Shown here in pieces: positions 23,505 to 31,824 of a stretch of DNA of 64,000 bases. Under the pieces are notes generated by a model. It was not told the origin of the DNA, searched no databases, and saw only the letters and a program-made list of their open reading frames with translations. A program made the position numbers and the translations under genes. The stretch lies in assembly GCA_029855935.1 (NCBI GenBank), contig JAGSHN010000005.1:1-64000 (forward strand). The letters are read 5' to 3'. The stretch comes from Candidatus Thorarchaeota archaeon (lineage in GTDB: Archaea; Asgardarchaeota; Thorarchaeia; Thorarchaeales; Thorarchaeaceae). Every line of letters begins with the position of its first letter. Position 1 is the stretch's first letter.

Positions 23505-24503
23505 TCACGACCACTCCCTGAAACTGTCGTATCCTCTGGGGGGGATCGGTACGGGATTCGAGCCGGCCTCGCCTAGGAGGACCACACCACGGCCCTGTGT
23601 GACACGTCCAATCCGGGTCATCCCAAATGTACTCTGACGAGATATCTCCACAGCATCATCCCACTTCTCCGGGGGGACTGTGAACACCAGAGCGAACTCC
23701 TCACCGCCTCCGAAGACCAGATCCATTGCGTCCAGCCCATTCGCACTGGCAAAGTCCGCCACTCCAGGGGCCATTGGGATTCGCTCAATCTCAAGACGTA
23801 CATTGCTGTGCTCACTAATCGCATTGAGAGTGACTGCAAGACCGTCACTGGAGTCCATCGATGACGTCACTGCGCTGGCGGACCGCAGTCGGCGTATCAG
23901 GTCGTAGTCAATGACTGGCTTGTAGGCCGCAATCAGAGCACGCTGAGCCAAGGAGGGGGGAGGCTCGAGTCCCTCCAAGAGCATCTTGAACGCGACTGAT
24001 GTCAGACCGAATCTCCCGCTAACAGCCACGATGTCACCCGGCTTGGCCCCGGATCGAGGGACAATCTCAGCAGGATGGGCAGTACCAATGGCAACCCCAG
24101 TGACCACAAGGTCGTCGGCCAGCCCGGTGTCGCCGCCGATGAGCTGCACCCCGTTCTTGAGGCAGTATTGGGACGCGCCACGGACTATCTCGAGCGACTC
24201 CTCCTGATTGGTATCAGGGGGGACTGAGAGAGATAGCATCATCATCGTTGGTTGCACACCTTTGGCAACGAGGTCGCTGAGAGTCATCACTGCCACTTTG
24301 CGTCCAATCTGGGCTGCCGACATACCAGGCAGTCTGTCGGTCGAGCCCACGAGGGTGTCTACATTGATGACCACGTGTCGCTCTGAGTCGAGAGGAATAT
24401 CAGATGCATCATCATCCCACTGCAGAACAGCGTCCTGCGGGACTCTCACAAACGCCGATATCTTTCTGAGGAAGTCGCGTTCACCGATATCGCTGATTCT
24501 CAT
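23505..24503 (-). CDS. thiL: Thiamine-monophosphate kinase
   Basis: A 332-residue PurM-like enzyme that phosphorylates thiamine monophosphate to the diphosphate cofactor. Key segments are GERDFLRKI at the N terminus, WDDDASDI with metal-binding aspartates, VVINVDTLVGSTD, GGDTGLADDLVVTGVAIG, SSMDSSDGLA and FGGGEEFALVFTV. ATG 24503 follows a TTG one codon upstream, which is a less likely start. No other thiamine gene is near; the radical SAM gene downstream is probably co-transcribed. Confidence 0.94.
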   Translation of the reverse strand: MRISDIGERDFLRKISAFVRVPQDAVLQWDDDASDIPLDSERHVVINVDTLVGSTDRLPGMSAAQIGRKVAVMTLSDLVAKGVQPTMMMLSLSVPPDTNQEESLEIVRGASQYCLKNGVQLIGGDTGLADDLVVTGVAIGTAHPAEIVPRSGAKPGDIVAVSGRFGLTSVAFKMLLEGLEPPPSLAQRALIAAYKPVIDYDLIRRLRSASAVTSSMDSSDGLAVTLNAISEHSNVRLEIERIPMAPGVADFASANGLDAMDLVFGGGEEFALVFTVPPEKWDDAVEISRQSTFGMTRIGRVTQGRGVVLLGEAGSNPVPIPPRGYDSFREWS

Positions 24504-24604
24504 CAAGACCAGCGAGGCATCTCGCTACACGTTTCATAAAGCTTTGGAGAGATGTTCGACTTGCCCGTGAAGATGGCCCTCGTGATACCCTCAGATGATA
24601 ATAG

Positions 24605-24613
24605 TTTTATAGA
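24605..24613 (+). promoter_or_regulatory. TATA-like box of tRNA-Thr
   Basis: TTTTATAGA is centred about 31 nt upstream of the tRNA-Thr 5' end. Confidence 0.5.
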
Positions 24614-24639
24614 TAAGAAAGAGGGCTTGATATTAGCGA

Positions 24640-24743
24640 GCCTCGGTGGCCTAGTGGTTACGGCGCCTGCCTCGTAAGCAGGCGATCGCGGGTTCGAAAT
24701 GATCTGTTGGACGCAGAGCACGAGACTCCCGCCCGGGGCTCCA
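24640..24743 (+). tRNA. tRNA-Thr (CGT) with a T-loop intron
   Basis: Acceptor GCCTCGG/CCGGGGC, anticodon stem CCTGC/GCAGG with loop CTCGTAA (anticodon CGT), discriminator T as usual for archaeal tRNA-Thr, and encoded CCA. The T stem GCGGG (ending 24692) meets its partner CCCGC only at 24728-24732, so 28 nt interrupt the T loop. Removing 24699-24726 gives TTCGAAT and a 76-nt tRNA. Confidence 0.93.
24699..24726 (+). other. tRNA-Thr T-loop intron (28 nt)
   Basis: The fold is a near-perfect bulge-helix-bulge: outer helix is the T stem itself, central helix TTCG/CGAG, bulge 1 AAA, bulge 2 ACT, inner helix TGATCTG/CAGAGCA with one A-G mismatch. Cuts after the second bulge base restore loop TTCGAAT. 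Confidence 0.88.
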
Positions 24744-24903
24744 TCTACTGTATCTCTGTTTGTGTGGTACGCGGCCATCCTGAGTTACTGTCAGCTTGTG
24801 GACTGTAGTCCGCAGGATGACCAGTCACAGTCCAACTTTGTGCAGACATCAATATAGTTAAGTGGACTGATTAGTAGATAATAAGAATACGAGGTGAAAG
24901 GAA
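24744..24903 (+). other. Gene-free stretch with paired inverted repeats
   Basis: Between tRNA-Thr and the small open frame there is no recognisable gene. The stretch contains inverted repeats CATCCTG (24776-24782)/CAGGATG (24823-24829) and GGACTGT (24800-24806)/ACAGTCC (24837-24843). These stems interleave and so would compete. An AT-rich ATATAGTTAAG box (about 24851-24861) may be a promoter. From 24991 to 25178 only the tRNA-Leu promoter region is visible. Confidence 0.4.
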
Positions 24904-24990
24904 ATGAAGAAGAAGGACAAGAAGACAAAGAGAGTGTCCCGACAGAGACCACTCCCGCCATTCGAGTGGTTTGCCGCTGCCACTCGATGA
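24904..24990 (+). CDS. Candidate 28-residue basic peptide
   Basis: A short open frame starting MKKKDKKTKRVSRQRPLPPF and ending in a short aromatic/alanine segment EWFAAATR. It has a strong ribosome-binding site, GAGGTGAAAGG, just before the ATG, and a TATA-like box about 45 nt upstream. Nothing else occupies this interval. The strong lysine bias suggests nucleic-acid or ribosome binding if it is made. I do not recognise a family; L41e-like peptides are of similar size but different in sequence. Confidence 0.4.
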   Translation: MKKKDKKTKRVSRQRPLPPFEWFAAATR

Positions 24991-25122
24991 GTATTGTTGA
25001 TACAATAGCGGCGTATGGTCTGAATAGAATCCCGTGATGAGATTCGACTTTCATCACAACCATCGCTTCACATCCTCATGTGACGGCGAGGGCCACGTTC
25101 GTTGCTCGAGAGCTCCGACATG

Positions 25123-25129
25123 TTTAAGT
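25123..25129 (+). promoter_or_regulatory. TATA-like box of tRNA-Leu
   Basis: TTTAAGT is centred about 53 nt before the tRNA, implying a leader of roughly 25-30 nt. Confidence 0.4.
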
Positions 25130-25178
25130 GGCCCAGCTGGCCGTCACATGACGTAGACCCTGTCTTTGGTCAACGTAT

Positions 25179-25266
25179 GCGGAGGTTGCCAAGCCAGGTC
25201 AAAGGCGCTAGGTTGAGGGCCTAGTCCCGTAGGGGTTCGCGAGTTCAAATCTCGCCCTCCGCACCA
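25179..25266 (+). tRNA. tRNA-Leu (GAG)
   Basis: A class II tRNA: acceptor GCGGAGG/CCTCCGC, anticodon stem CTAGG/CCTAG with loop TTGAGGG (anticodon GAG), a long variable arm TCCCGTAGGGGT, T arm GCGAG/CTCGC with TTCAAAT, A and encoded CCA. No intron. Confidence 0.96.
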
Positions 25267-25375
25267 CCGTTTCTCCTCTCCCCTGTAAGGCCAGTTGGAC
25301 TTATGACCTGCCATCTGTTCAGCAGGGCAACCTATAACTACAAGAGTTGAACGAGGTCCTCTCACAGAAGAATAG

Positions 25376-26380
25376 GTGAGAGGCTTGACACCCCGGATCG
25401 GAATCGTCGGAACAGGCAACATGGGCAGGATTCACGCACGCGTCCTGAGCGGCCAGAGGGCGTTGGTGGCTGTTGCGGACACAGACGTTCGTCGGGCGCA
25501 GGAGGTCGCAGACAGATATGATGTCAAGGCCTTCAACAGCGTCGAGAAAATGCTCGACGAGACAGCACTTGATGGCGTCGTGATAGCAACACCGACCAAG
25601 ACCCATGCACAGATTGCCACCGCAATTGCTGAGAACTATGACGTGAAGGGGCTACTCATTGAAAAGCCCCTGGCCAGTACCATAGAGGACGCGAAGAAAC
25701 TGGCTGATGTACTGCACAGACGGAGTATTGGTGTTGTAGTATCGCACACAGAGATATACAATCCTGTGGTAGAACGTGCTATCACACTGATCCGACAGGG
25801 GGCCGTTGGAAAGGTCAGGACTGTAATCCATGATCGCAGGGGATTCGTGCAGCCAGCGAGACTGTCATCACTGGGGGACATATTCGAGGACATCGGCGTT
25901 CACGACTTTGACATAATGTCACGAATAAGCAATGGCTCCGCGAAGCTATACGCGCAGTGCCTGTCTGCAGAGGGCGTGCTTAATTCGGGAGTTGTGATTA
26001 TCAGGTTTGACTCCGGGCCGATGCATGTCTTTCACCTGTCCAGACAATACGTCGGTCGGAGACGCTCCATGGACGTTTCGGGGACCAAGGGCACTCTTGT
26101 CATCGACCTGTTTGGGCAGATCATCAAAGTCCAAGATCTCGACAAGGCACCATCAGCGGATGGACGAACAATCAGTCTTCCCGAACGCGGGGCGACAATC
26201 AAGGCATATGGAGAGCCTGTGGGGGAGGTAATTGGAGACTTCTTGAGGATGATAGAGACTGGTAGCGCTCCTCGCGTGGGTCTTGATGATGGTCTGGCAG
26301 CGCTGAAAATAGTTGAGGCAGCAAGGCTGAGTGCACGCACACAGAGCATAGTCGATGTTCAAGTGGACAGCCGCGGATGA
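25376..26380 (+). CDS. Gfo/Idh/MocA-family NAD(P)-dependent oxidoreductase
   Basis: A 334-residue dehydrogenase. The N-terminal Rossmann fold has IGIVGTGNMGRIHARVL (residues about 8-24) for NAD(P). VVIATPTKTHAQIA and LLIEKPLAST carry the EKP motif, whose Lys is catalytic in this family. The C-terminal domain contains DIFEDIGVHDFDIM with the conserved His. The substrate is unknown, probably a sugar or cyclitol derivative. GTG 25376 is used; TTG 25385 is an alternative. Its 3' end overlaps the convergent methylthiotransferase by 22 nt. Confidence 0.88.
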   Translation: MRGLTPRIGIVGTGNMGRIHARVLSGQRALVAVADTDVRRAQEVADRYDVKAFNSVEKMLDETALDGVVIATPTKTHAQIATAIAENYDVKGLLIEKPLASTIEDAKKLADVLHRRSIGVVVSHTEIYNPVVERAITLIRQGAVGKVRTVIHDRRGFVQPARLSSLGDIFEDIGVHDFDIMSRISNGSAKLYAQCLSAEGVLNSGVVIIRFDSGPMHVFHLSRQYVGRRRSMDVSGTKGTLVIDLFGQIIKVQDLDKAPSADGRTISLPERGATIKAYGEPVGEVIGDFLRMIETGSAPRVGLDDGLAALKIVEAARLSARTQSIVDVQVDSRG

Positions 26381-27654
26381 CCCACGAGATGTGTTCGGCC
26401 AGCCTCGACAATCTTGACCTCGACAAGACTGCCCACAGGCACGTTTCCGTGAACTATCACTGGAACATATGATTGATTCCGGGCCATCATTCCGCCACGC
26501 GGAGCCTCTCCAGTGACCAGCACATCACCACGCCATCCTAGCCAGCGGGCGTGTTCCTCAGTTACGATTCTCTCAACAATACGTGATAGTGTGCGACTAC
26601 GCTCTTTCTTGGTCTTGGTGTGCACTTTATTGTCAGAGCGAGCCGCTGGGGTACCGGGTCGATCGCCGTATTTGGAGATATTTACTATCTGAGGACGCAT
26701 CCGTGTTATGGCATCAAGAGTGTCCTCAAAGTCGCGAGCGCTCTCACCAGGAAAACCGACTATGATGTCTGTTGCAATAGTGGCCATTGGGAATCGCGCT
26801 CGGATTGTCCTCACAATGTCAGCCCATTCTTCGAACATGTACCGTCGTCCCATCAGGCGCAAAACCCTATTACTCCCAGACTGAAGGGGTATGTGAAAGA
26901 ACTTGAAGAAGCGAGGAGACGCCATCACATCGAGCAACTCGTCGAGTTGATCTCCCACAAGGTCTGGATTGAACATGCCGAGTCTGAACCGATGATCGCC
27001 AGGAATGGAGTCAAGTGTTCTGAGTAGCGTCACAAGTGACTCACCAGTGTCTCGACCGAATGCGCCCGCATCTTGAGCAGTCAGCCTGATCTCTCGATAT
27101 CCCATGTGAACGACACGCCGGACGACCTGGAGTATCTCATCGATTGTGTAGCTTCGCAACGAGCTTCTGGCGAGACGGACAGCACAGTATGTACAGGCTC
27201 CAAGACACCCCTCACAGATTGGAATCGTGCAGATGACGGTGTTGGGCGGTCCTTCGTAGAAACGAAGCTTTGAGGTTGTGTCAGACTCCAAATGTATGAT
27301 CCCGCGCTCGCCCTCCACCACCCGCCTGAAGATATCCCCCAGAGTGTCGATTGACTGAGGACCAACTATTGCTGCAAAGTCTGGAACCGAGTATTTCACC
27401 CGCTCTAGCGATATCTTGGGAAGACACCCTGTCACAATCAGTGCCGCTGGGAGATGGGAGAGTTGACTGAGACGATACACTATCTTGTCCTCTGTCGGCT
27501 CTTTGACACCGCAGGTGTTTACTATGACTACGTCGGCCTCTTCAGGCCGCTCGACACGTCGGGCACCAAGCTGATGAAGATGACCGACAATCATGTCAGA
27601 GTCGGCTGCGTTGAGAGAACACCCGTATGTTTCCAGGTAGAAGGAAGGGGTCAC
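26359..27654 (-). CDS. tRNA t6A37 methylthiotransferase (archaeal MtaB/CDKAL1 type)
   Basis: A 431-residue radical SAM enzyme that adds a methylthio group to N6-threonylcarbamoyladenosine 37. The N-terminal UPF0004 domain carries Cys12, Cys48 and Cys77 for the auxiliary cluster. The radical SAM motif CLGACTYC gives Cys150, Cys154 and Cys157. A TRAM-like C-terminal region (about 370-428) binds RNA. The archaeal/eukaryotic e-MtaB subgroup is the best fit given the lineage. It lies 3 nt downstream of the MoaD-like gene, last in the operon that begins with gcvPA. Confidence 0.9.
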   Translation of the reverse strand: MTPSFYLETYGCSLNAADSDMIVGHLHQLGARRVERPEEADVVIVNTCGVKEPTEDKIVYRLSQLSHLPAALIVTGCLPKISLERVKYSVPDFAAIVGPQSIDTLGDIFRRVVEGERGIIHLESDTTSKLRFYEGPPNTVICTIPICEGCLGACTYCAVRLARSSLRSYTIDEILQVVRRVVHMGYREIRLTAQDAGAFGRDTGESLVTLLRTLDSIPGDHRFRLGMFNPDLVGDQLDELLDVMASPRFFKFFHIPLQSGSNRVLRLMGRRYMFEEWADIVRTIRARFPMATIATDIIVGFPGESARDFEDTLDAITRMRPQIVNISKYGDRPGTPAARSDNKVHTKTKKERSRTLSRIVERIVTEEHARWLGWRGDVLVTGEAPRGGMMARNQSYVPVIVHGNVPVGSLVEVKIVEAGRTHLVGHPRLST

Positions 27655-27657
27655 CAG

Positions 27658-27945
27658 CTATCCCCCACCTCCCTGTACGTGCGGCAGGATCGCGACCTCA
27701 TCTCCGTCACGTACCACAGTTTCCATGCCTTGAAGCGTGTTGACATCGCGCTTATTGACCATGACAATCAGATTACCGCTGAGCTGATTGCCACTCAGTA
27801 TCAACTCGGCCAGCCGGTGGCCATAGATATCAATCAATTTTCTGACTACGTCACCCACTGTGACATTGCCGTCGAACTCCAAAGGGATCTCACTCGAGCC
27901 GCATACGGCCCGCAGTGGACCAAAGGGCTTGAACACGATACGCAA
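27658..27945 (-). CDS. MoaD/ThiS/SAMP-like small sulfur-carrier protein
   Basis: A 95-residue beta-grasp protein: RIVFKPFGPLRAVCG, then DVVRKLIDIYG, LIVMVNKRDVNTLQG and DGDEVAILPHVQGGGG. The C-terminal glycine run is what E1-like enzymes adenylate in MoaD, ThiS and SAMPs; four glycines is longer than the usual two. TTG 27945 is chosen because AGGAGG precedes it by 9 nt and the domain starts there. It is tightly packed between the LpdD-like gene and the methylthiotransferase. The target pathway (molybdopterin, thiolation, or protein modification) is not decided by sequence. Confidence 0.82.
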   Translation of the reverse strand: MRIVFKPFGPLRAVCGSSEIPLEFDGNVTVGDVVRKLIDIYGHRLAELILSGNQLSGNLIVMVNKRDVNTLQGMETVVRDGDEVAILPHVQGGGG

Positions 27946-27964
27946 GTCGTTCGGCCTCCTGCGT

Positions 27965-28384
27965 CTACGACTGGAGATAGGATGAGGTGAGGTCCTCAAC
28001 GAGCGCGTCAACGGTCGCGATTATCTGCCGGATGTCATCCTGCGAGGCGCGGTCGAGATGAATTCCGACCACTGCCACGACTGTCACGCCAATCTCCTTG
28101 GCAAGACGCTCTGAGATGTCGCGGGAGAGTACATAGTCCTTGTGACCCGGCAAGGAGATTGTGCTCACACTGACACTGACTCGCCCCGTTTCTGCTGCGC
28201 TTGGAGAGAGGTGGGCAATCGAAACCGCACCTATATGCGAGCGGTCGCCACCGTAGAGCAGCACATGCAGGTCTCGGCCCACCCAGCGGGCATCAAGAGT
28301 TATGGTTCGCCCACGGACTTCCCCGCATAGTTCGACCACAAATGCAACCTCCAGCGACCTGTGAGTCAGCTCAGCGATGATCAA
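27965..28384 (-). CDS. LpdD-like protein of unknown function
   Basis: A 139-residue protein. The GRDLHVLLYGGDRSHIGAVSIA region and the later GHKDYVLSRDISERLAKEIG, then VVAVVGIHLDRASQDDI, resemble the family named after LpdD, a small partner of a prenylated-flavin decarboxylase. That link is from memory of the motif pattern and is tentative. TTG 28384 overlaps the gcvPB stop codon, implying coupled translation. Neighbours are glycine dehydrogenase upstream and the MoaD-like gene downstream. Confidence 0.6.
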   Translation of the reverse strand: MIIAELTHRSLEVAFVVELCGEVRGRTITLDARWVGRDLHVLLYGGDRSHIGAVSIAHLSPSAAETGRVSVSVSTISLPGHKDYVLSRDISERLAKEIGVTVVAVVGIHLDRASQDDIRQIIATVDALVEDLTSSYLQS

Positions 28385-29931
28385 TCTCTGTGCTCTTGCT
28401 GCTTCCGCAGGTGCATCCGCCAAGAGAGTGTTAGAGTGGAGGGGTGTGCAGCCTTGTACTCGTCGAGCAGACGTATTGAGGCATTGTGAGGAGCGGTCAG
28501 CACAATCTCGGGGTCTTCATACGCCTCCCTCGATATCTCGGCTATTGCCTCGATGAACCGGTCAAGCTCCTCCTTCGACTCCGACTCTGTGGGCTCTATC
28601 ATCAGCGCCTCGTCCACTATTAGCGGAAAGTAGATGGTCGGAGCGTGCACGCCGAAGTCGAGAAGACGCTTTGCAACATTCAAGGCAGAAACTCCCGTTT
28701 CCTTCTTGAGAGCCGTTGCCGAGATGACACACTCGTGCATCCGTGGAGTGTCCTCAGAACAGGGAAGCGAGAAGCCACGTATTTGTCTGATGTGATGGGC
28801 CACGTAGTTTGCGTTCAACACCGCGACCTCAGAGGCGCGTCTCAGACCCTCTTGGCCCATGGCATAGATGTACGCATAAGCACGCAGGAGTACCCCAACG
28901 TTTCCATAGAACCCGTGAACCTTGCCAATCGACTTGGGGCGGTCATAGTCAAGGTCGAAGAAGCCATCCTGACGCCTGACGACTACGGGCACGGGGAGGA
29001 AGTCGGCAAGATCCTTCTTCACACCAACGGGGCCTGCACCGGGTCCTCCGCCACCGTGTGGGGTCGAGAAGGTCTTGTGCAGATTGAGATGAACAACGTC
29101 GAAGCCCATATCACCAGGCCTGACGATTCCCATGATGGCATTGAGGTTCGCCCCATCATAGTATAGGAGACCTCCCGCGTCGTGGACAATCCCACCAATC
29201 TCCTCTATGTTCTTCTCGAACACGCCAATCGTGTTTGGGTTTGTCAACATCAGACCCGCCGTCCTTGGTCCAACAGCCTCCTTGAGAGCGTCGATGTCAA
29301 CGAGGCCCTCGCTGTCCGATGGAACAACTACCACCTTGAAGCCAGCCATAGTGGCTGATGCGGGGTTGGTCCCGTGCGCGGCATCCGGGATTATCATCTC
29401 CTGCCGCGCCTCCCATTCGCCTGTGACCTGACGATGATACTCCCTGATGATCAGTGCTCCGGTCATCTCGCCCTGAGCACCAGCTGAGGGCTGGAGTGTG
29501 ACCTCATCCATTCCGGTGATTTCGGCGAGCCACTGCTGAAGCTCCCACATCATCTCAAGGGTCCCTTGCGCCATCCGTGGGTCCTGATACGGATGCACCC
29601 ACGCAAACTCAGGCATAGACGCGAGTATCTCGTCCACAACGGGGTTGTATTTCATAGTGCAGCTACCGAGCGGGTACGTCCCCACCGTCACGGAGTAGTT
29701 CATCTGCGACAGACGTGTGTAGTGCCGTACGATACGGGGCTCGGGAACTGTCGGAAGCGATGGTGGTGAGCCGCGGAACAGGGACTTGGGAAGAAGCTCG
29801 CTCAGTGCTGGCATTGCATCACGAATCTCCGGCTCGAGCGGAGGGGGATGATGACTGACCATTCCCGGGCGAGATAGCTCGAAGAGCAGAGGCTCGTGCC
29901 ACTCGGCCTGATGGAACTCTGAGTGTACCAC
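28381..29931 (-). CDS. gcvPB: Glycine dehydrogenase (decarboxylating) subunit 2
   Basis: A 516-residue PLP-binding half of the P protein of the glycine cleavage system, which decarboxylates glycine and passes the aminomethyl group to GcvH lipoamide. Lys286 in HLNLHKTFSTPHGGGG is the Schiff-base lysine. Other landmarks are SYPLGSCTMKYNP-like YPLGSCTMKYNP and LQPSAGAQGE. GTG 29931 overlaps the gcvPA stop by 1 nt, so the two subunits are co-translated. No gcvT or gcvH is in the window. Confidence 0.95.
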   Translation of the reverse strand: MVHSEFHQAEWHEPLLFELSRPGMVSHHPPPLEPEIRDAMPALSELLPKSLFRGSPPSLPTVPEPRIVRHYTRLSQMNYSVTVGTYPLGSCTMKYNPVVDEILASMPEFAWVHPYQDPRMAQGTLEMMWELQQWLAEITGMDEVTLQPSAGAQGEMTGALIIREYHRQVTGEWEARQEMIIPDAAHGTNPASATMAGFKVVVVPSDSEGLVDIDALKEAVGPRTAGLMLTNPNTIGVFEKNIEEIGGIVHDAGGLLYYDGANLNAIMGIVRPGDMGFDVVHLNLHKTFSTPHGGGGPGAGPVGVKKDLADFLPVPVVVRRQDGFFDLDYDRPKSIGKVHGFYGNVGVLLRAYAYIYAMGQEGLRRASEVAVLNANYVAHHIRQIRGFSLPCSEDTPRMHECVISATALKKETGVSALNVAKRLLDFGVHAPTIYFPLIVDEALMIEPTESESKEELDRFIEAIAEISREAYEDPEIVLTAPHNASIRLLDEYKAAHPSTLTLSWRMHLRKQQEHRD

Positions 29932-31328
29932 TACGCTCCCCTCCTCTGAACAATCTCATCGACAGCCTCCACAAGACTGTCTATGTCCTGCTTACTGTGA
30001 ATCTCTGTCACGGAGAACAACATCGACTCGCCAAACTCAGGAAAGTCGTCCGTCAATACCTTTCCTCCATGAATACCTCGCTGCAGTAGGTCCTCGTGCA
30101 CACCCTTCGCAGACACGTTCTCGAACGACACGACGAAATCACGCCATATGGCGGTGCCTATCGCAGGAGCAGTGACACCATCTATCTCGTTCAGACGCCG
30201 TGCGGCATAGTTGGACTTGTACCCGATTGTGGTGGCCAGTTCACGCAGTCCCTCGGGACCCATCGTGGCGAGATATACGGCAGCACGTACGGCCATCAGC
30301 GCTTGGTTAGAGCAGATATTGCTCGTCGCCTTCTCCCGCCGAATGTGCTGTTCTCTGGCGCTGAGAGTCAGTACAAATCCACGCTCAAGCGGCTCCTCCT
30401 TTGTCGTGGTCATCCCCACAAGTCGCCCCGGCATCTGATAGATGAGCTTACGATCATCCCGACAGCCGAATACCCCCAGCAGCGGTCCACCAAAGGAAAC
30501 AGGATTGCCCAGCGGCTGCCCCTCCGCAATCACGATGTCAGCACCATATTCTCCGGGGGGACGCAGGAGGCCCAATGAGAGCACATCCACGCCAGCAACG
30601 AGAAGTGCACCAGCATTGTGGACGGTTTCTGCAATGCGATCCACCTGCGGCTCGAGGAACCCGAGATAGCTGGGATTCTCAACGTATACGCCCGCGACAT
30701 CCTCTCCAAGCTTTGAGTCAAGGTCGGCAAGGGACATCCCGCCAGAACCGGGCTCGTGCAAGATTGTGTCCACCTTGACACCGATGGGCTCGGTGAATGT
30801 CCTCAGAACACGGAGATGAGTGGGGTTGATTGTGTCGGGGACAAGAAAACGGGTCCGTTTCTTTTTCACACGAGCAGTCATCCTCGCGGCCTCACCCAAT
30901 GAGGTCGCCATGTCATACATGCTGCTGTTGACAACACCCACGCCCAACAGCTCGGCCAGCATGCTCTGGTACTCGAAGAGGGTCTGTAGCATCCCCTGAC
31001 TGATCTCTGGTTGATAGCTGGTATATGATGTCACGAACTCGGACCTCTCAGCAAGAGCGGTCACCGTTGCAGGGATATAGTGGAGGCTTGCGCCTGCACC
31101 AAGGAACACTTTAGCGTTGAGGGCCGGACTGTTCTTCGACGCCAGCTCTCGAAGCCTTGCAACAACCTCGTACTCGGTGTGAGCGTGAGGAATGTCTAGT
31201 GGGCGTCGAAGACGAAACTTCTCGGGAATGTTGACAAGAAGGTCGTCAAAAGTCTTCAGACCCATAGACTCGAGCATCTCTCTCTCAGTATCGGGCGTCA
31301 TAGGAATGTAGGGATGTCTGAATGCCAT
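29931..31328 (-). CDS. gcvPA: Glycine dehydrogenase (decarboxylating) subunit 1
   Basis: A 465-residue partner subunit of the two-gene P protein. Typical parts: HPYIPMTPDTEREMLESMG at the start, FLGAGASLHYIPATVTAL, FVTSYTSYQPEISQGMLQTL and TSNICSNQALMAVRAAVYL. ATG 31328 fits the conserved opening; sequence upstream of it in the frame has no similarity. It heads a five-gene minus-strand operon (gcvPA, gcvPB, LpdD-like, MoaD-like, methylthiotransferase). Confidence 0.95.
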   Translation of the reverse strand: MAFRHPYIPMTPDTEREMLESMGLKTFDDLLVNIPEKFRLRRPLDIPHAHTEYEVVARLRELASKNSPALNAKVFLGAGASLHYIPATVTALAERSEFVTSYTSYQPEISQGMLQTLFEYQSMLAELLGVGVVNSSMYDMATSLGEAARMTARVKKKRTRFLVPDTINPTHLRVLRTFTEPIGVKVDTILHEPGSGGMSLADLDSKLGEDVAGVYVENPSYLGFLEPQVDRIAETVHNAGALLVAGVDVLSLGLLRPPGEYGADIVIAEGQPLGNPVSFGGPLLGVFGCRDDRKLIYQMPGRLVGMTTTKEEPLERGFVLTLSAREQHIRREKATSNICSNQALMAVRAAVYLATMGPEGLRELATTIGYKSNYAARRLNEIDGVTAPAIGTAIWRDFVVSFENVSAKGVHEDLLQRGIHGGKVLTDDFPEFGESMLFSVTEIHSKQDIDSLVEAVDEIVQRRGA

Positions 31329-31485
31329 GATGCACATCACCAGACTGCAGGTCGGACCAAGATGGACGGATACCCCATAGAAAGCCTTTCGCTTCGGGCC
31401 AGCAAGGTATTTCAGATGCTGGTGAGAATCATTTTTATGTGGACACAGCGACTCGACCCGAATAGGCCACGGGAGGCCATTCGGA

Positions 31486-31824
31486 ATGAAGCCATGGCTC
31501 ATCGAGATCCTCGTCTGTCCTGACGCTGACTGCAGGGGTGACCTGAGTATCACGGTATTTGAGTCACACAAGGAGGACGTCGACGGAGAGACATTTGAGG
31601 AGATTGATGAGGCACTCCTCACCTGTCAGAGATGTGGACGGTGGTATCCGGTCATTGATGGCATTGCCTGTCTCCTACCTGATTCTCTGAGGTTATCGGG
31701 CAAGCAGAGGATTGAAGAGGAGAGGTTTCTGGTGAGATGGCAGGACAGGATAGACGAGAAAATCCTGAACAGCGGCCGCCCGTTCGGCCTTGGCTCGAAG
31801 CGTGACCAGCCGAGCGAAGCATAG
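31486..31824 (+). CDS. Trm112-like zinc-binding protein
   Basis: A 112-residue protein. Cys11 (LVCPDADCRGDL) and the CQRCGRWYPVIDGIACLLP segment match Trm112p-type zinc proteins, which in eukaryotes and archaea activate tRNA, rRNA and release-factor methyltransferases. The C-terminal 40 residues are charged and unlike the family. A TATA-like ATTTTTATG lies about 50 nt upstream. The stop codon TAG shares two bases with the first nucleotides of tRNA-Gln, so processing of the tRNA would trim the message at its stop. Confidence 0.82.
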   Translation: MKPWLIEILVCPDADCRGDLSITVFESHKEDVDGETFEEIDEALLTCQRCGRWYPVIDGIACLLPDSLRLSGKQRIEEERFLVRWQDRIDEKILNSGRPFGLGSKRDQPSEA

